Positions 53,657 through 60,974 of a stretch of 64,000 nt of DNA are shown here, piece by piece (the first letter of the stretch is position 1; every line of letters starts with the position of its first letter). Position numbers and translations under genes: made by a program. The notes under the pieces were generated by a model. It was not told where the DNA came from. It did not search any database and worked only from the letters and a program-made list of their open reading frames with translations. Origin of the DNA: Castellaniella sp049650445 (GTDB lineage: Bacteria; Pseudomonadota; Gammaproteobacteria; Burkholderiales; Burkholderiaceae_B); assembly GCF_049650445.1 (NCBI RefSeq), contig NZ_JBASAD010000011.1, positions 62,001 through 126,000 of the forward strand, in the 5' to 3' direction.

Positions 53657-55111
53657 TCACAGGCCGCCCATGCACAAGTATTTGACGACCAGATAATCGT
53701 CCAGCCCGTAGTGCGAGCCCTCGCGCCCCAGGCCGGACTGCTTGACCCCGCCGAAGGGCACGGCCTCGTTGGAAATCAGCCCGGTGTTGATGCCCACCAT
53801 GCCGTACTCCAGCGCCTCGGCCACGCGCCACACCCGGCCGATGTCGCGGCTGTAGAAATAGGCGGCCAGACCATATTCGGTATCGTTCGCCATGCGGACC
53901 ACATCCGCGTCGTCGCTGAAACGGAACAGCGGCGCCAGCGGGCCGAAGGTTTCCTCGCGAGCGAATTTCATCGTGGGCAAGGCGTCGGCCACCACCGTCG
54001 GCTGGAAGAAGGTATGTCCCAGCGCATGGGGTTCCCCCCCGACCAGGACGCGCCCGCCCTGGGCCACGGCATCCGCAATGTGTTCCTGGACCTTGACCAC
54101 CGCATCAGCATCGATCAGGGGGCCCTGCGTGACGCCCTCTTCCATGCCGTTGCCCACCTTCAGCTTGCCGACCGCCGCCACCAGCTTGCGGCTGAACGCG
54201 TCATACACCGAATCCTGCACGTAGAAACGATTGGTGCACACGCAGGTCTGCCCGGCATTGCGGTATTTGCTGGCGATGGCGCCTTCCACGGCGGCGTCCA
54301 GGTCCGCATCGTCGAACACGATGAAAGGCGCGTTGCCGCCCAGTTCCAGGGACAGCTTCTTGATCGAGGGAGCACACTGGCGCATCAGCAGGCGTCCGAC
54401 CTCGGTCGAACCGGTGAAGGACAGTTTGCGCACGATCGGGCTGGACGTCATTTCACCGCCGATGGCGGGCGCATCCCCGGTCAGGACGGAGAACACGCCG
54501 GCCGGCACCCCGGCCTGTTCCGCCAGCACCGCCAGCGCCAGCGCCGAAAACGGCGTCTGCTCGGCCGGTTTGACGACCAGCGGACACCCCGCCGCCAGCG
54601 CAGCGCCGGCCTTGCGGGTGATCATGGAAGACGGGAAATTCCAGGGCGTGATGGCGGCGCAGACCCCGATGGGTTCCCGGGTGACGACGACCCGGCGGTC
54701 CCGGGCGAACGAAGGGATCACGTCGCCATAGGCGCGCTTGCCCTCTTCGGCGAACCATTCCAGGAACGCGGCGCCATAGGCGATTTCGCCCTTGGATTCG
54801 GCCAGCGGCTTGCCCTGCTCGGCGGTCATGATCAGAGCCAGATCCTGGGCGTGTTCGGTCATCAGCTCGAACCAGCGCCGCAGGATGGCTGCGCGTTCCT
54901 TGGCGGTCATCGCACGCCAAGCGCCCCAGGCGGTCTGGGCGCCCTCGATGGCCCGACGCGTTTCGGCCGCACCCATGCGGGGCACGGTGCCCAGCAGTTC
55001 GCCCGTTGCCGGGTTATGGACGGCAATGGTTTGGGCGGAATCCGCATCGCACCACTGGCCATTGAGATAAGCCTGCTGGCGCAGCAGGTCCGGTTTTTTC
55101 AGTGTCAGCAT
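53657..55111 (-). CDS. gabD: Succinate-semialdehyde dehydrogenase (NAD(P)+)
   Basis: 484 residues of the aldehyde dehydrogenase superfamily, GabD type. The N-terminus LRQQAYLNGQW, ITPWNFPSSMITRKAGAALAAGCP, FTGSTEVGRLLM, LELGGNAPFIVFDDADLD and the catalytic cysteine of NAGQTCVCTNRF are those of GabD. It oxidises succinic semialdehyde to succinate, the end of GABA breakdown and also of the homoprotocatechuate pathway encoded about 10-20 kb away. It is divergent from an IclR regulator, with a perfect 18-base palindrome between. Confidence 0.93.
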   Translation of the reverse strand: MLTLKKPDLLRQQAYLNGQWCDADSAQTIAVHNPATGELLGTVPRMGAAETRRAIEGAQTAWGAWRAMTAKERAAILRRWFELMTEHAQDLALIMTAEQGKPLAESKGEIAYGAAFLEWFAEEGKRAYGDVIPSFARDRRVVVTREPIGVCAAITPWNFPSSMITRKAGAALAAGCPLVVKPAEQTPFSALALAVLAEQAGVPAGVFSVLTGDAPAIGGEMTSSPIVRKLSFTGSTEVGRLLMRQCAPSIKKLSLELGGNAPFIVFDDADLDAAVEGAIASKYRNAGQTCVCTNRFYVQDSVYDAFSRKLVAAVGKLKVGNGMEEGVTQGPLIDADAVVKVQEHIADAVAQGGRVLVGGEPHALGHTFFQPTVVADALPTMKFAREETFGPLAPLFRFSDDADVVRMANDTEYGLAAYFYSRDIGRVWRVAEALEYGMVGINTGLISNEAVPFGGVKQSGLGREGSHYGLDDYLVVKYLCMGGL

Positions 55112-55119
55112 GGCTGTGC

Positions 55120-55153
55120 TTGTGCCTCGATTGATCGTTCATTATAATGAACG
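55120..55153 (+). promoter_or_regulatory. gabD/iclR divergent operator and promoter
   Basis: CGTTCATTATAATGAACG (55136-55153) is a perfect 18-base palindrome. TTGTGC (55120-55125), 17 bases and TATAAT (55143-55148) make a strong promoter for the IclR-type gene, with the -10 in the centre of the palindrome. Because of the symmetry TATAAT is also present on the minus strand (55146-55141), pointing at gabD. The palindrome is a likely IclR-type operator. Confidence 0.7.
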
Positions 55154-55228
55154 GCGTTTATTGGGATGAACAATCTGATATTAACGACCCGGCCCTTCGG
55201 GCGTCAATCCGACCCGACAGGTTCTTGC

Positions 55229-56014
55229 ATGCAAACCGACAAAATCCTGGCGCCGGCCGTGACCCGCGCCTCTGCCGTACTGGACCTGCTGGCCCGCACC
55301 GGCCGCCCCATGGCCCTGGCCGAACTGGCCAAGACGCTGCAACTGCCCAAGAGCAGCCTGCACGTCCTGTGCGCGACGCTGGAACATCTGAATCTGGTCA
55401 CGCGGCTGGACGGCGGACAGATGACGCTCGGGCCGCACGTGATGATGTGGGCCAACGCCTTCATGACGCGACTGGACATCACGCAGGAATTCTTCGCCTC
55501 CTGGGATGACATGCGCGTCCTGCCGGAAGAAACCATCACGCTGTCGGTGCGCGACGGCACCGAGGTCGTGTACATCGCCTGCCGCAACGGCAAGCATCCC
55601 CTGGGACTGCAATTCCACGCCGGCATGCGGCTGCCGGCGGTCTATACCGCCACGGGCCTGGCCATGCTCAGCACCCTGCCGGACGCCAGTGCGCGCAAGC
55701 TGCTGGACAGCCAACCCGGCGGCTGGCCCACGCCCCTGACCGATCACGGCCTGCGCGACACCGCCTCAGCCATCACCGAACTGCAACGTATCCGTCAACA
55801 GCGCTATTCGACCGACCACGAAGGGGTGCGCGACGGCATGTATTGCTTCGGCGCGCCGGTTTTCGATTCGCGCCATCCCGAGGCCGTGGCCGGGGTGGCC
55901 GTCAGCATCCGCTCGCTGGAAGCCAACCCGGCACTGGAAGAGCGCGCCGGAGACGCCATCCGCAAGCTGGCGGATCGGCTGTCGGAACGGTTGGGGGCTG
56001 TACAAGCGTTTTAA
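55229..56014 (+). CDS. IclR-family transcriptional regulator
   Basis: 261 residues. The N-terminal winged helix (about 8-70: ASAVLDLLARTGRPMALAELAKTLQLPKSSLHVLCATLEHL) is followed by the IclR effector domain (HPLGLQFHAGMRLPAVYTATGLAMLSTLP and GMYCFGAPVFDSRHPEAVAGVAVS). It should control gabD and probably gltS, which follows 28 bases downstream. I chose the ATG at 55229 because the preceding residues show no homology. An in-frame ATG at 55166 would extend it by 21 residues and lies only about 10 bases from the predicted start of transcription. Confidence 0.9.
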   Translation: MQTDKILAPAVTRASAVLDLLARTGRPMALAELAKTLQLPKSSLHVLCATLEHLNLVTRLDGGQMTLGPHVMMWANAFMTRLDITQEFFASWDDMRVLPEETITLSVRDGTEVVYIACRNGKHPLGLQFHAGMRLPAVYTATGLAMLSTLPDASARKLLDSQPGGWPTPLTDHGLRDTASAITELQRIRQQRYSTDHEGVRDGMYCFGAPVFDSRHPEAVAGVAVSIRSLEANPALEERAGDAIRKLADRLSERLGAVQAF

Positions 56015-56042
56015 AATGGGGCCAGTCGTACCCGGAGAGCCC

Positions 56043-57311
56043 ATGGAAATCATCCTCAACGACCACCACACGCTCATCATCGCCGCCCTCGTGATGCTCA
56101 CAGGACATTGGCTGGTCTTTCGCATCAAATTCCTGTCCGCCTTCAACATCCCGGAGCCCGTAGCCGGCGGCCTGCTGGCGGCATTCATCATCACGCTGCT
56201 GAACGCCGCCACGGGCCTGACCCTCAAACTCGACACCGATCTGCAAACGACGTTCATGCTGATGTTCTTCGCCTCGATCGGCCTGAGCGCGGACTTCACG
56301 CGGCTGAAAGAAGGCGGCAAGCCGCTCGTCGTGCTGCTGGCGCTGGTCTCCCTCTTCATCGTGGCGCAGAACGCCATCGGCGTCGGACTGGCGACATTGC
56401 TGGGCCTCAAGCCCCTGATCGGCCTGGTGGTCGGCTCGATCTCGCTGACCGGCGGCCACGGCACGGCGGGCGCCTGGGGGCCGGTGCTGGAGACGCAATA
56501 CGGGATCGCCGGCGCCACCACGCTGGGGATCGCAACGGCGACCTTCGGTCTGGTATTCGGCGGTCTGATCGGCGGACCGGTGGCGCGCCACCTGATCCGC
56601 AAGCAAAATCGCACACCCTTGCCGCAGACACGCGCACGCAGCGATATCGACGCCATTTCCGGCGCGCCGCGCCACGCACAGGCCGGCGAAAACGAGGAAA
56701 ACAAGCGCCTGACGTTCGAGCTCATCGACCAGCCGCGCCTGATCACGGCCTATGCCGCGATCGAAACCCTGGCCATGTTCGCCGCCTGCCTGAGCAGCGC
56801 CGACCTGCTCGGCCGCTGGACGCGCGGCACGGCCCTCGAACTGCCCACCTTCATCTGGGCACTGGGCAGCGGCGTGGTGATCCGCAATGTGCTGACCCAC
56901 GCCTTCCGCTTCCAGATGTTCGACCGCGCGATCGACGTGCTCGGCAACACCTCGCTGTCGCTGTTCCTGGCCATCGCGCTGGTCAGCCTGCGCCTGTGGG
57001 AACTGACCGATCTGGCCGGTCCGGTATCCATCATTCTGGCCGTGCAGGTCATGGCGATCATGCTGTACGCGACCTGGATCACCTACCGCTTCATGGGTGC
57101 GGACTACGACGCCGCCGTCGTCGCCGCCGGCCACTGCGGCTTCGGCCTGGGTGCCACGCCTACGGCCATCGCCAATATGCAGGCCGTGACCGACCGCTTC
57201 GGCCCCTCGTACAAGGCTTACCTGATCGTGCCCCTGGTCGGTGCGTTCTTCGTGGATCTGGTCAACGCAGCCATCCTGCAGCTCTTCACCCAGATTCCTT
57301 TCCTGCAATGA
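56043..57311 (+). CDS. gltS: Sodium/glutamate symporter
   Basis: 422 residues with about ten to twelve membrane helices. GltS hallmarks are FNIPEPVAGGLL (re-entrant loop region), SISLTGGHGTAGAWGP in the first half, and AAGHCGFGLGATPTAIANM in the second half, the inverted repeats with G-rich loops that form the substrate site. It imports glutamate with Na+. The ATG at 56043 has GGAGAG upstream. It is in one unit with the IclR regulator, and together with gabD suggests glutamate/GABA use. Confidence 0.93.
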   Translation: MEIILNDHHTLIIAALVMLTGHWLVFRIKFLSAFNIPEPVAGGLLAAFIITLLNAATGLTLKLDTDLQTTFMLMFFASIGLSADFTRLKEGGKPLVVLLALVSLFIVAQNAIGVGLATLLGLKPLIGLVVGSISLTGGHGTAGAWGPVLETQYGIAGATTLGIATATFGLVFGGLIGGPVARHLIRKQNRTPLPQTRARSDIDAISGAPRHAQAGENEENKRLTFELIDQPRLITAYAAIETLAMFAACLSSADLLGRWTRGTALELPTFIWALGSGVVIRNVLTHAFRFQMFDRAIDVLGNTSLSLFLAIALVSLRLWELTDLAGPVSIILAVQVMAIMLYATWITYRFMGADYDAAVVAAGHCGFGLGATPTAIANMQAVTDRFGPSYKAYLIVPLVGAFFVDLVNAAILQLFTQIPFLQ

Positions 57312-57325
57312 AAGGGGGGGAGCTT

Positions 57326-57438
57326 ACGCCCCCACGCTGCGCCTTCGGCTTGCTGCCCCCCAAGGGGGCGCTTTTTGCCTTGGGGCGGCCCGGCGGCAAA
57401 AAATGCCCCCACGCTGCGCAGGCTTCGCCTGCTTGCAG
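57326..57438. repeat. Two imperfect copies of a GC-rich intergenic repeat
   Basis: CGCCCCCACGCTGCGC (from 57327) followed by CTTCGGCTTGCTG, and TGCCCCCACGCTGCGC (from 57404) followed by AGGCTTCGCCTGCTTGC, share about 16 identical bases and a CTTCG hairpin loop. The second copy forms AGGC-TTC-GCCT. Repeats of this look are frequent after genes in Burkholderiales; that comparison is from memory. Confidence 0.5.
57355..57376 (+). terminator. gltS terminator
   Basis: GCCCCC (57355-57360), loop CAA and GGGGGC (57364-57369) followed by GC and TTTTT (57372-57376), 43 bases after the gltS stop on the plus strand. Confidence 0.75.
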
Positions 57439-57440
57439 AT

Positions 57441-57593
57441 AAAAAAAAGCCCAAGATCCGAAGATCCTGGGCTAAATCCACCAAAGGAGGAGGGTGGAGG
57501 AGACAACCTGGGCATGTCGGGCTGCGAGGAACCTGGGTTCCGAGCCGCCGTGATTAGGGGTTTTCCCTCTGCAATCACGTTTCGACATCCGAT
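57441..57593 (-). ncRNA. Candidate small RNA between coq7 and gltS
   Basis: On the minus strand a promoter-like pair (TTGCAT 57629-57624, TATACT 57605-57600, 18-base spacer) predicts a start near 57593. The 150-base transcript would contain a GTGATT/AATCAC stem (about 57552-57580), a GGAACC-CA-GGTTCC hairpin (57542-57529) and a single-stranded pyrimidine tract with repeated CCTCC motifs (about 57486-57507). It ends in a near-perfect 11-bp terminator stem with TTCG loop (57473-57448) plus eight T's. No coding potential is evident. It does not match 6S RNA or tmRNA. CCUCC loops suggest pairing to ribosome-binding sites. Confidence 0.6.
57448..57473 (-). terminator. Strong minus-strand terminator of the small-RNA candidate
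   Basis: AGCCCAGGATC-TTCG-GATCTTGGGCT with one mismatched pair, followed by a run of eight T's (57448-57441). Confidence 0.88.
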
Positions 57594-57722
57594 AAGCAAA
57601 GTATATAGGCAAATCTTGCTGCAATGCAAGATCAAATTGTTGTCAATAGACAATACCCAGTGTTTTGTAGTTTTTCGATCACAAAACAGGGTAAGTCCCT
57701 AGCTGACCCTGGCCCAACCCGC

Positions 57723-58442
57723 CTAGATCCGGTAGGCCGTGGTGGTCATGAGCTTGGACATCAGGCGCATGGCGCCCCGCACCGGAGCAGGCAACGGTGC
57801 CGCGCCGTGATCCTCGGCGGTGGTCCGGTGGCCGATCTCGTCATCGCGCATCTGCGTCACGATCCGCCGCGAGCGCTGGTCCTGATCCGGCAGAGTGTCC
57901 AAATGCCCGTCCAGGTGCTCCTCGACCTGGCGTTCCGTTTCGGCCATGAACCCCAGGTTGTAGGGAATCCCGGCGCGGCTGGCCGCCAGCCCGAGACCAA
58001 AGGACCCGGCGTACCACAGGGGATTGAGCAGACTCGGGCGGCTGTGAAGCTCGTCCAGCCGCTGTCGACACCAGGCCAGATGATCGACCTCTTCTTCGGC
58101 AGCCTGCAACAGGACGCGGCGTATGCCCTCATCCCTGCACAGCAGCGCCTGACCTCGGTACAGGGCCTGGGCGCAGATTTCACCCACGTGGTTGACCCGC
58201 ATCAGGCCGGCGGCGTGGCGGGACTCGGCATCGGACAGCACGGGATCGGCGGCAGCCGCCGGCCCGGCAGGATTGCCCCGTGCGTGGGAGACCGTGCCGT
58301 CCAGAACGCGCAAGGCGCGCCCGGCCTCGGCCAGGATCGCGTCCAGCCGGCCGGCCCGGCGACGCCATGCCGGAGCCGCGCCGCGGGGGCCCGATCCGTC
58401 CACTGACCCCTTGCTGCCCGCTGCATGCACGACCTGTTCCAT
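57723..58442 (-). CDS. coq7: 3-demethoxyubiquinol 3-hydroxylase Coq7 (ubiquinone biosynthesis)
   Basis: 239 residues of the ferritin-like Coq7/UbiF-replacing diiron family. Iron ligands lie in MRVNHVGEICAQALYRGQ, EEEVDHLAWC, AETERQVEEHLDGHL and MRDDEIGHRTTA. It hydroxylates the ring of the ubiquinone precursor (DMQ) at the membrane using O2. The N-terminal 70 residues before the ferritin core are long and basic. It starts 12 bases after a small membrane-protein gene and so probably belongs to the oxidase operon, sensibly linking quinone synthesis with the respiratory chain. Confidence 0.94.
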   Translation of the reverse strand: MEQVVHAAGSKGSVDGSGPRGAAPAWRRRAGRLDAILAEAGRALRVLDGTVSHARGNPAGPAAAADPVLSDAESRHAAGLMRVNHVGEICAQALYRGQALLCRDEGIRRVLLQAAEEEVDHLAWCRQRLDELHSRPSLLNPLWYAGSFGLGLAASRAGIPYNLGFMAETERQVEEHLDGHLDTLPDQDQRSRRIVTQMRDDEIGHRTTAEDHGAAPLPAPVRGAMRLMSKLMTTTAYRI

Positions 58443-58454
58443 GAGAAATCCTTT

Positions 58455-59099
58455 TCAACGATTGAGAAAGCGCCAGACCGGTTTGATCTCGGCCAGCAAC
58501 CAGCACGACGGCAGAACGATGGCCAGGGCGATCAGGCCTCGACCGGTCCAGTCCTGGTCATCCTGGAGGTAGGCGTTGCACAGGCGAATGGGTTGATCCA
58601 GATAGACCATGCCCACGATCGCGCTCATCCAGCAGAAATTACCCAGGAAGAAGAGCTTGATGACCACGTTGGAGCACCGCAGGGATGCCCGCAGCACCCA
58701 GCCGCAGAGCGGCAGGCCCAGGTATTTGAACGCCGCCACGCGCCAGTCCGTCAGGGCGTCGTCCAGCGCCTTGGGAATCATCCAGCCGGCACCGATCAGA
58801 CTGACCAGCAGCAGGCCGGGAACGCCGTATTCATTATAGGACCAGCCCGCACGCCGCCCTGCCTGCGCTTCACCCACCACCGCGCCCGGACGCCGCCCGG
58901 CGCGCCAGGCCTGCTCGGCAAACAGCCCCGCCAGGACCAGCAAGGGAATCTGCACCAGCATGTGCAGACTCATCAGCGCCGTCAACGACGTATGCAACCC
59001 CACCGCCACGCCGAGGCAGACCAGGGCCACGATCCACCAGGTCGTCGGCCCCGGCCGCCACGTGCCATCGGGCGCAGCAGACGATCGAGCCTCACTCAT
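58455..59099 (-). CDS. Uncharacterised five-helix membrane protein of the oxidase operon
   Basis: 214 residues with about five membrane helices. I do not recognise the family with certainty. The first two helices carry H36 and H46 (VGLHTSLTALMSLHMLVQIPL), a spacing and context that faintly recall copper-handling CtaG-type proteins, where a histidine pair lies in a membrane helix. Later helices contain GWMIPKALDDALTDWRVAAFKYLGLPL. It overlaps the SCO gene by ATGA and precedes coq7. The position argues for a role in oxidase assembly. Confidence 0.75.
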   Translation of the reverse strand: MSEARSSAAPDGTWRPGPTTWWIVALVCLGVAVGLHTSLTALMSLHMLVQIPLLVLAGLFAEQAWRAGRRPGAVVGEAQAGRRAGWSYNEYGVPGLLLVSLIGAGWMIPKALDDALTDWRVAAFKYLGLPLCGWVLRASLRCSNVVIKLFFLGNFCWMSAIVGMVYLDQPIRLCNAYLQDDQDWTGRGLIALAIVLPSCWLLAEIKPVWRFLNR

Positions 59100-59746
59100 G
59101 GTGTCCCCTCTCCTTGCGGCGCCGGTTCGGCAGCACGCCCAGACAGCGTTTCAGCCGCAGTCAGCGCCAGGCCCGGGTCGTCCAGGTCCAGAATGCGCGC
59201 CAGACGGCCGTCGGGCGTCACGATGTGGAAAGCGGCGTTGTGTTCGAATTCGCCCAGTGGCGCCGGTACGACCGTGATGCCGAACAGGGCCAGCGCGGCG
59301 TCACGCTGCGCAGCTTGGGTGAAGGACAGGAATTGCCAGAGGCCGGACTCGGCGCCCATGCGCGCTGCATAACGGGTCAGATCCGGCGCCCGGTCACGGG
59401 CATCGAAACTGATGCTGATCAGCCGGATGCGATCCTGCAGTCCACGCGCCACGATCGCCTGCTGCAGGCGTTCCGTCAGGGAACCCTGGGCCAGGCACAG
59501 CGACAGACAGCGGGTGTAGAAGAAATTGATGATGGCGACGCGCCCGTCGCGGCGCAGATCCTGGCGCAGGTCCAGAACCCGGCCGTCCTCGGCCAATACC
59601 GCGGTGGCCGGTATCGCCCGGGGGTGCTGCGCCACGTCCTGGCGGCGCGCATCCTCGGCCGTCAGGACGGCAAAACCGTCCGTCAGGCCGTACAGCGATC
59701 CGAGGCCGGCCGCCAGGGCCAGCGCCAGCGCAACAATCCAGCGCAC
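59096..59746 (-). CDS. SCO1/SenC-family copper chaperone
   Basis: 216 residues with an N-terminal membrane anchor (about 4-24) and a thioredoxin-fold domain. The copper-binding C80-x3-C84 lies in FFYTRCLSLCLAQG and the third ligand is likely H169 in GEFEHNAAFHIV. SCO proteins deliver copper to cytochrome oxidases in the periplasm. SCO is usually associated with CuA oxidases; here it follows a cbb3-like oxidase, so it may serve CuB insertion. It is 18 bases after the cytochrome c gene. Confidence 0.9.
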   Translation of the reverse strand: MRWIVALALALAAGLGSLYGLTDGFAVLTAEDARRQDVAQHPRAIPATAVLAEDGRVLDLRQDLRRDGRVAIINFFYTRCLSLCLAQGSLTERLQQAIVARGLQDRIRLISISFDARDRAPDLTRYAARMGAESGLWQFLSFTQAAQRDAALALFGITVVPAPLGEFEHNAAFHIVTPDGRLARILDLDDPGLALTAAETLSGRAAEPAPQGEGTP

Positions 59747-59764
59747 GCCAGCACCCGCCCCAGG

Positions 59765-60346
59765 CTATTTGCCCAGCAAGGGACGCAGATCCTCATCGCC
59801 CTTCCAGGGGGTCTGCTGATCCTTGGTTTCCTCGCGGACCTGGGCGACCGTCTTGGCGTCCGTAGCCGAGGCGGCATTGCCGAAGCTGGAGCGCACATGG
59901 GTCACCAGAGCGGCGATTTCCTCGTCGGAGAGCTTATTGAAATGCGGCATCTCGCCGTTGTACTGCGCGCCCTCGACCGTCAGCGGGCCGTGGATGCCGT
60001 GCAGCAGGATGCGGATCATGACGCCCGGATCGGACGCATCCACCCATTCGGACTTGGACAAGGGCGGGAACACCCCCGGCACCCCGGCGCCGCTGGCCTG
60101 GTGGCAGGCCACGCAGTTGGCCGTGTAGAGCTGGCCCCCATCGGCCGTCAGCGGCACGGCAAAGTCGACCGCGACGCGATCGTCCCCCAGGGACGCGGAC
60201 ATCGGACTGAAGCTGCTGTACAGGTAGTACACCGCCCACGCCAGCAGCACGCCGATGACCGTCAGGACGAGCTTGGGGACCGGACGGCTGCCTTCCTGCG
60301 GCTCAGGCTGCTCGCGGCGCTGCTGCTTGAATCGGGACTCACTCAT
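59765..60346 (-). CDS. Membrane-anchored monohaem cytochrome c (CcoP-like role)
   Basis: 193 residues: a basic cytoplasmic start, one membrane helix (about 25-45) and a class I cytochrome c domain with C78-V-A-C81-H82 (ANCVACHQASG). The axial methionine is probably that in NGEMPHFNKLSDEEIAALVTHVR. Canonical CcoP has two haems; this protein has only one CxxCH. It overlaps ccoO by ATGA. It should carry electrons to the oxidase on the periplasmic side. Confidence 0.88.
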   Translation of the reverse strand: MSESRFKQQRREQPEPQEGSRPVPKLVLTVIGVLLAWAVYYLYSSFSPMSASLGDDRVAVDFAVPLTADGGQLYTANCVACHQASGAGVPGVFPPLSKSEWVDASDPGVMIRILLHGIHGPLTVEGAQYNGEMPHFNKLSDEEIAALVTHVRSSFGNAASATDAKTVAQVREETKDQQTPWKGDEDLRPLLGK

Positions 60347-60972
60347 TGCTTGGCTCCTTCTGCGCCGGCCTGCTTGGGGAGTTCCGGCAACAGCACGTCG
60401 GGCTTGACCGGATAGGTGTGATCCAGGCCGATCAGGTAGGCCACCAGGTCCAGCGCCTCGGGTGTGGCCACGACGACCTTGCCGGCCGGCACAAAGCTGG
60501 GCGGCAGACTGACGACCTTGTCACCCGGATCCGCCTTGTCCTTCAGACGGAACATGAAGGGAAAGGACGGCATATTGCTGCCCGGCACATAGGCGCGCGG
60601 GTTGTACAGGTGGCCCAGGTTCCAATCCACGCTGGGCTGACGGGCACCGATGTTGAACAGGTCCGGCCCGGTGCGCATGGTGCCCAGCAGGTGCGGACTG
60701 TCATAGTAGTAGTCGCCCGCGACCGGCGCGCGGCCCCAGCCGCGCTGGAAGTCCGGTGCCTGAGACTGGCTGCGCGGCTGCTGCGAATGGCAGTAGACGC
60801 AACCCATCTCGATGTAGACCTGACGCCCGCGCAATTGCTGCTCGGTATAGGGCTTCAGGCCTTCGGAGGGCGGCACGTCGGACAACTGCATATGGGGCAC
60901 CACGACCAGGGTGGCGGTGGCCAGGGCGAGGGTCACCATCGCCCCGCTGAGAAGTTTGTATTCGCTTTCCAT
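60343..60972 (-). CDS. ccoO: cbb3-type cytochrome c oxidase subunit II (monohaem)
   Basis: 209 residues with an N-terminal membrane helix (about 9-26), the haem motif C58-V-Y-C61-H62 (EMGCVYCHSQQPRSQ) and the CcoO signatures GDYYYDSPHLLGTMRTGPDLFNIGAR and HLYNPRAYVPGSNMPSFPF, whose methionine is the sixth ligand. The typical CcoO TYxxGC segment is IEMGCVYCH here. It begins two bases after the ccoN stop. It passes electrons from the cytochrome c domain to subunit I. Confidence 0.93.
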   Translation of the reverse strand: MESEYKLLSGAMVTLALATATLVVVPHMQLSDVPPSEGLKPYTEQQLRGRQVYIEMGCVYCHSQQPRSQSQAPDFQRGWGRAPVAGDYYYDSPHLLGTMRTGPDLFNIGARQPSVDWNLGHLYNPRAYVPGSNMPSFPFMFRLKDKADPGDKVVSLPPSFVPAGKVVVATPEALDLVAYLIGLDHTYPVKPDVLLPELPKQAGAEGAKQ

Positions 60973-60974
60973 GA

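Larger units (their letters stand above)
57312..57722. other. gltS-coq7 intergenic region
   Basis: About 410 bases without a protein gene. It holds the gltS terminator, two copies of an imperfect GC-rich repeat, and the terminator, body and promoter of a probable minus-strand small RNA (all listed separately). The stretch 57647-57722, between that promoter and the coq7 stop, is AT-rich with no further feature I can name. Confidence 0.6.

Noticed and set aside
57441..57600. 6S RNA or tmRNA as identity of the small-RNA candidate
   Set aside because: No long closing stem with a central bulge as in 6S RNA, and no tRNA-like ends or tag frame as in tmRNA.
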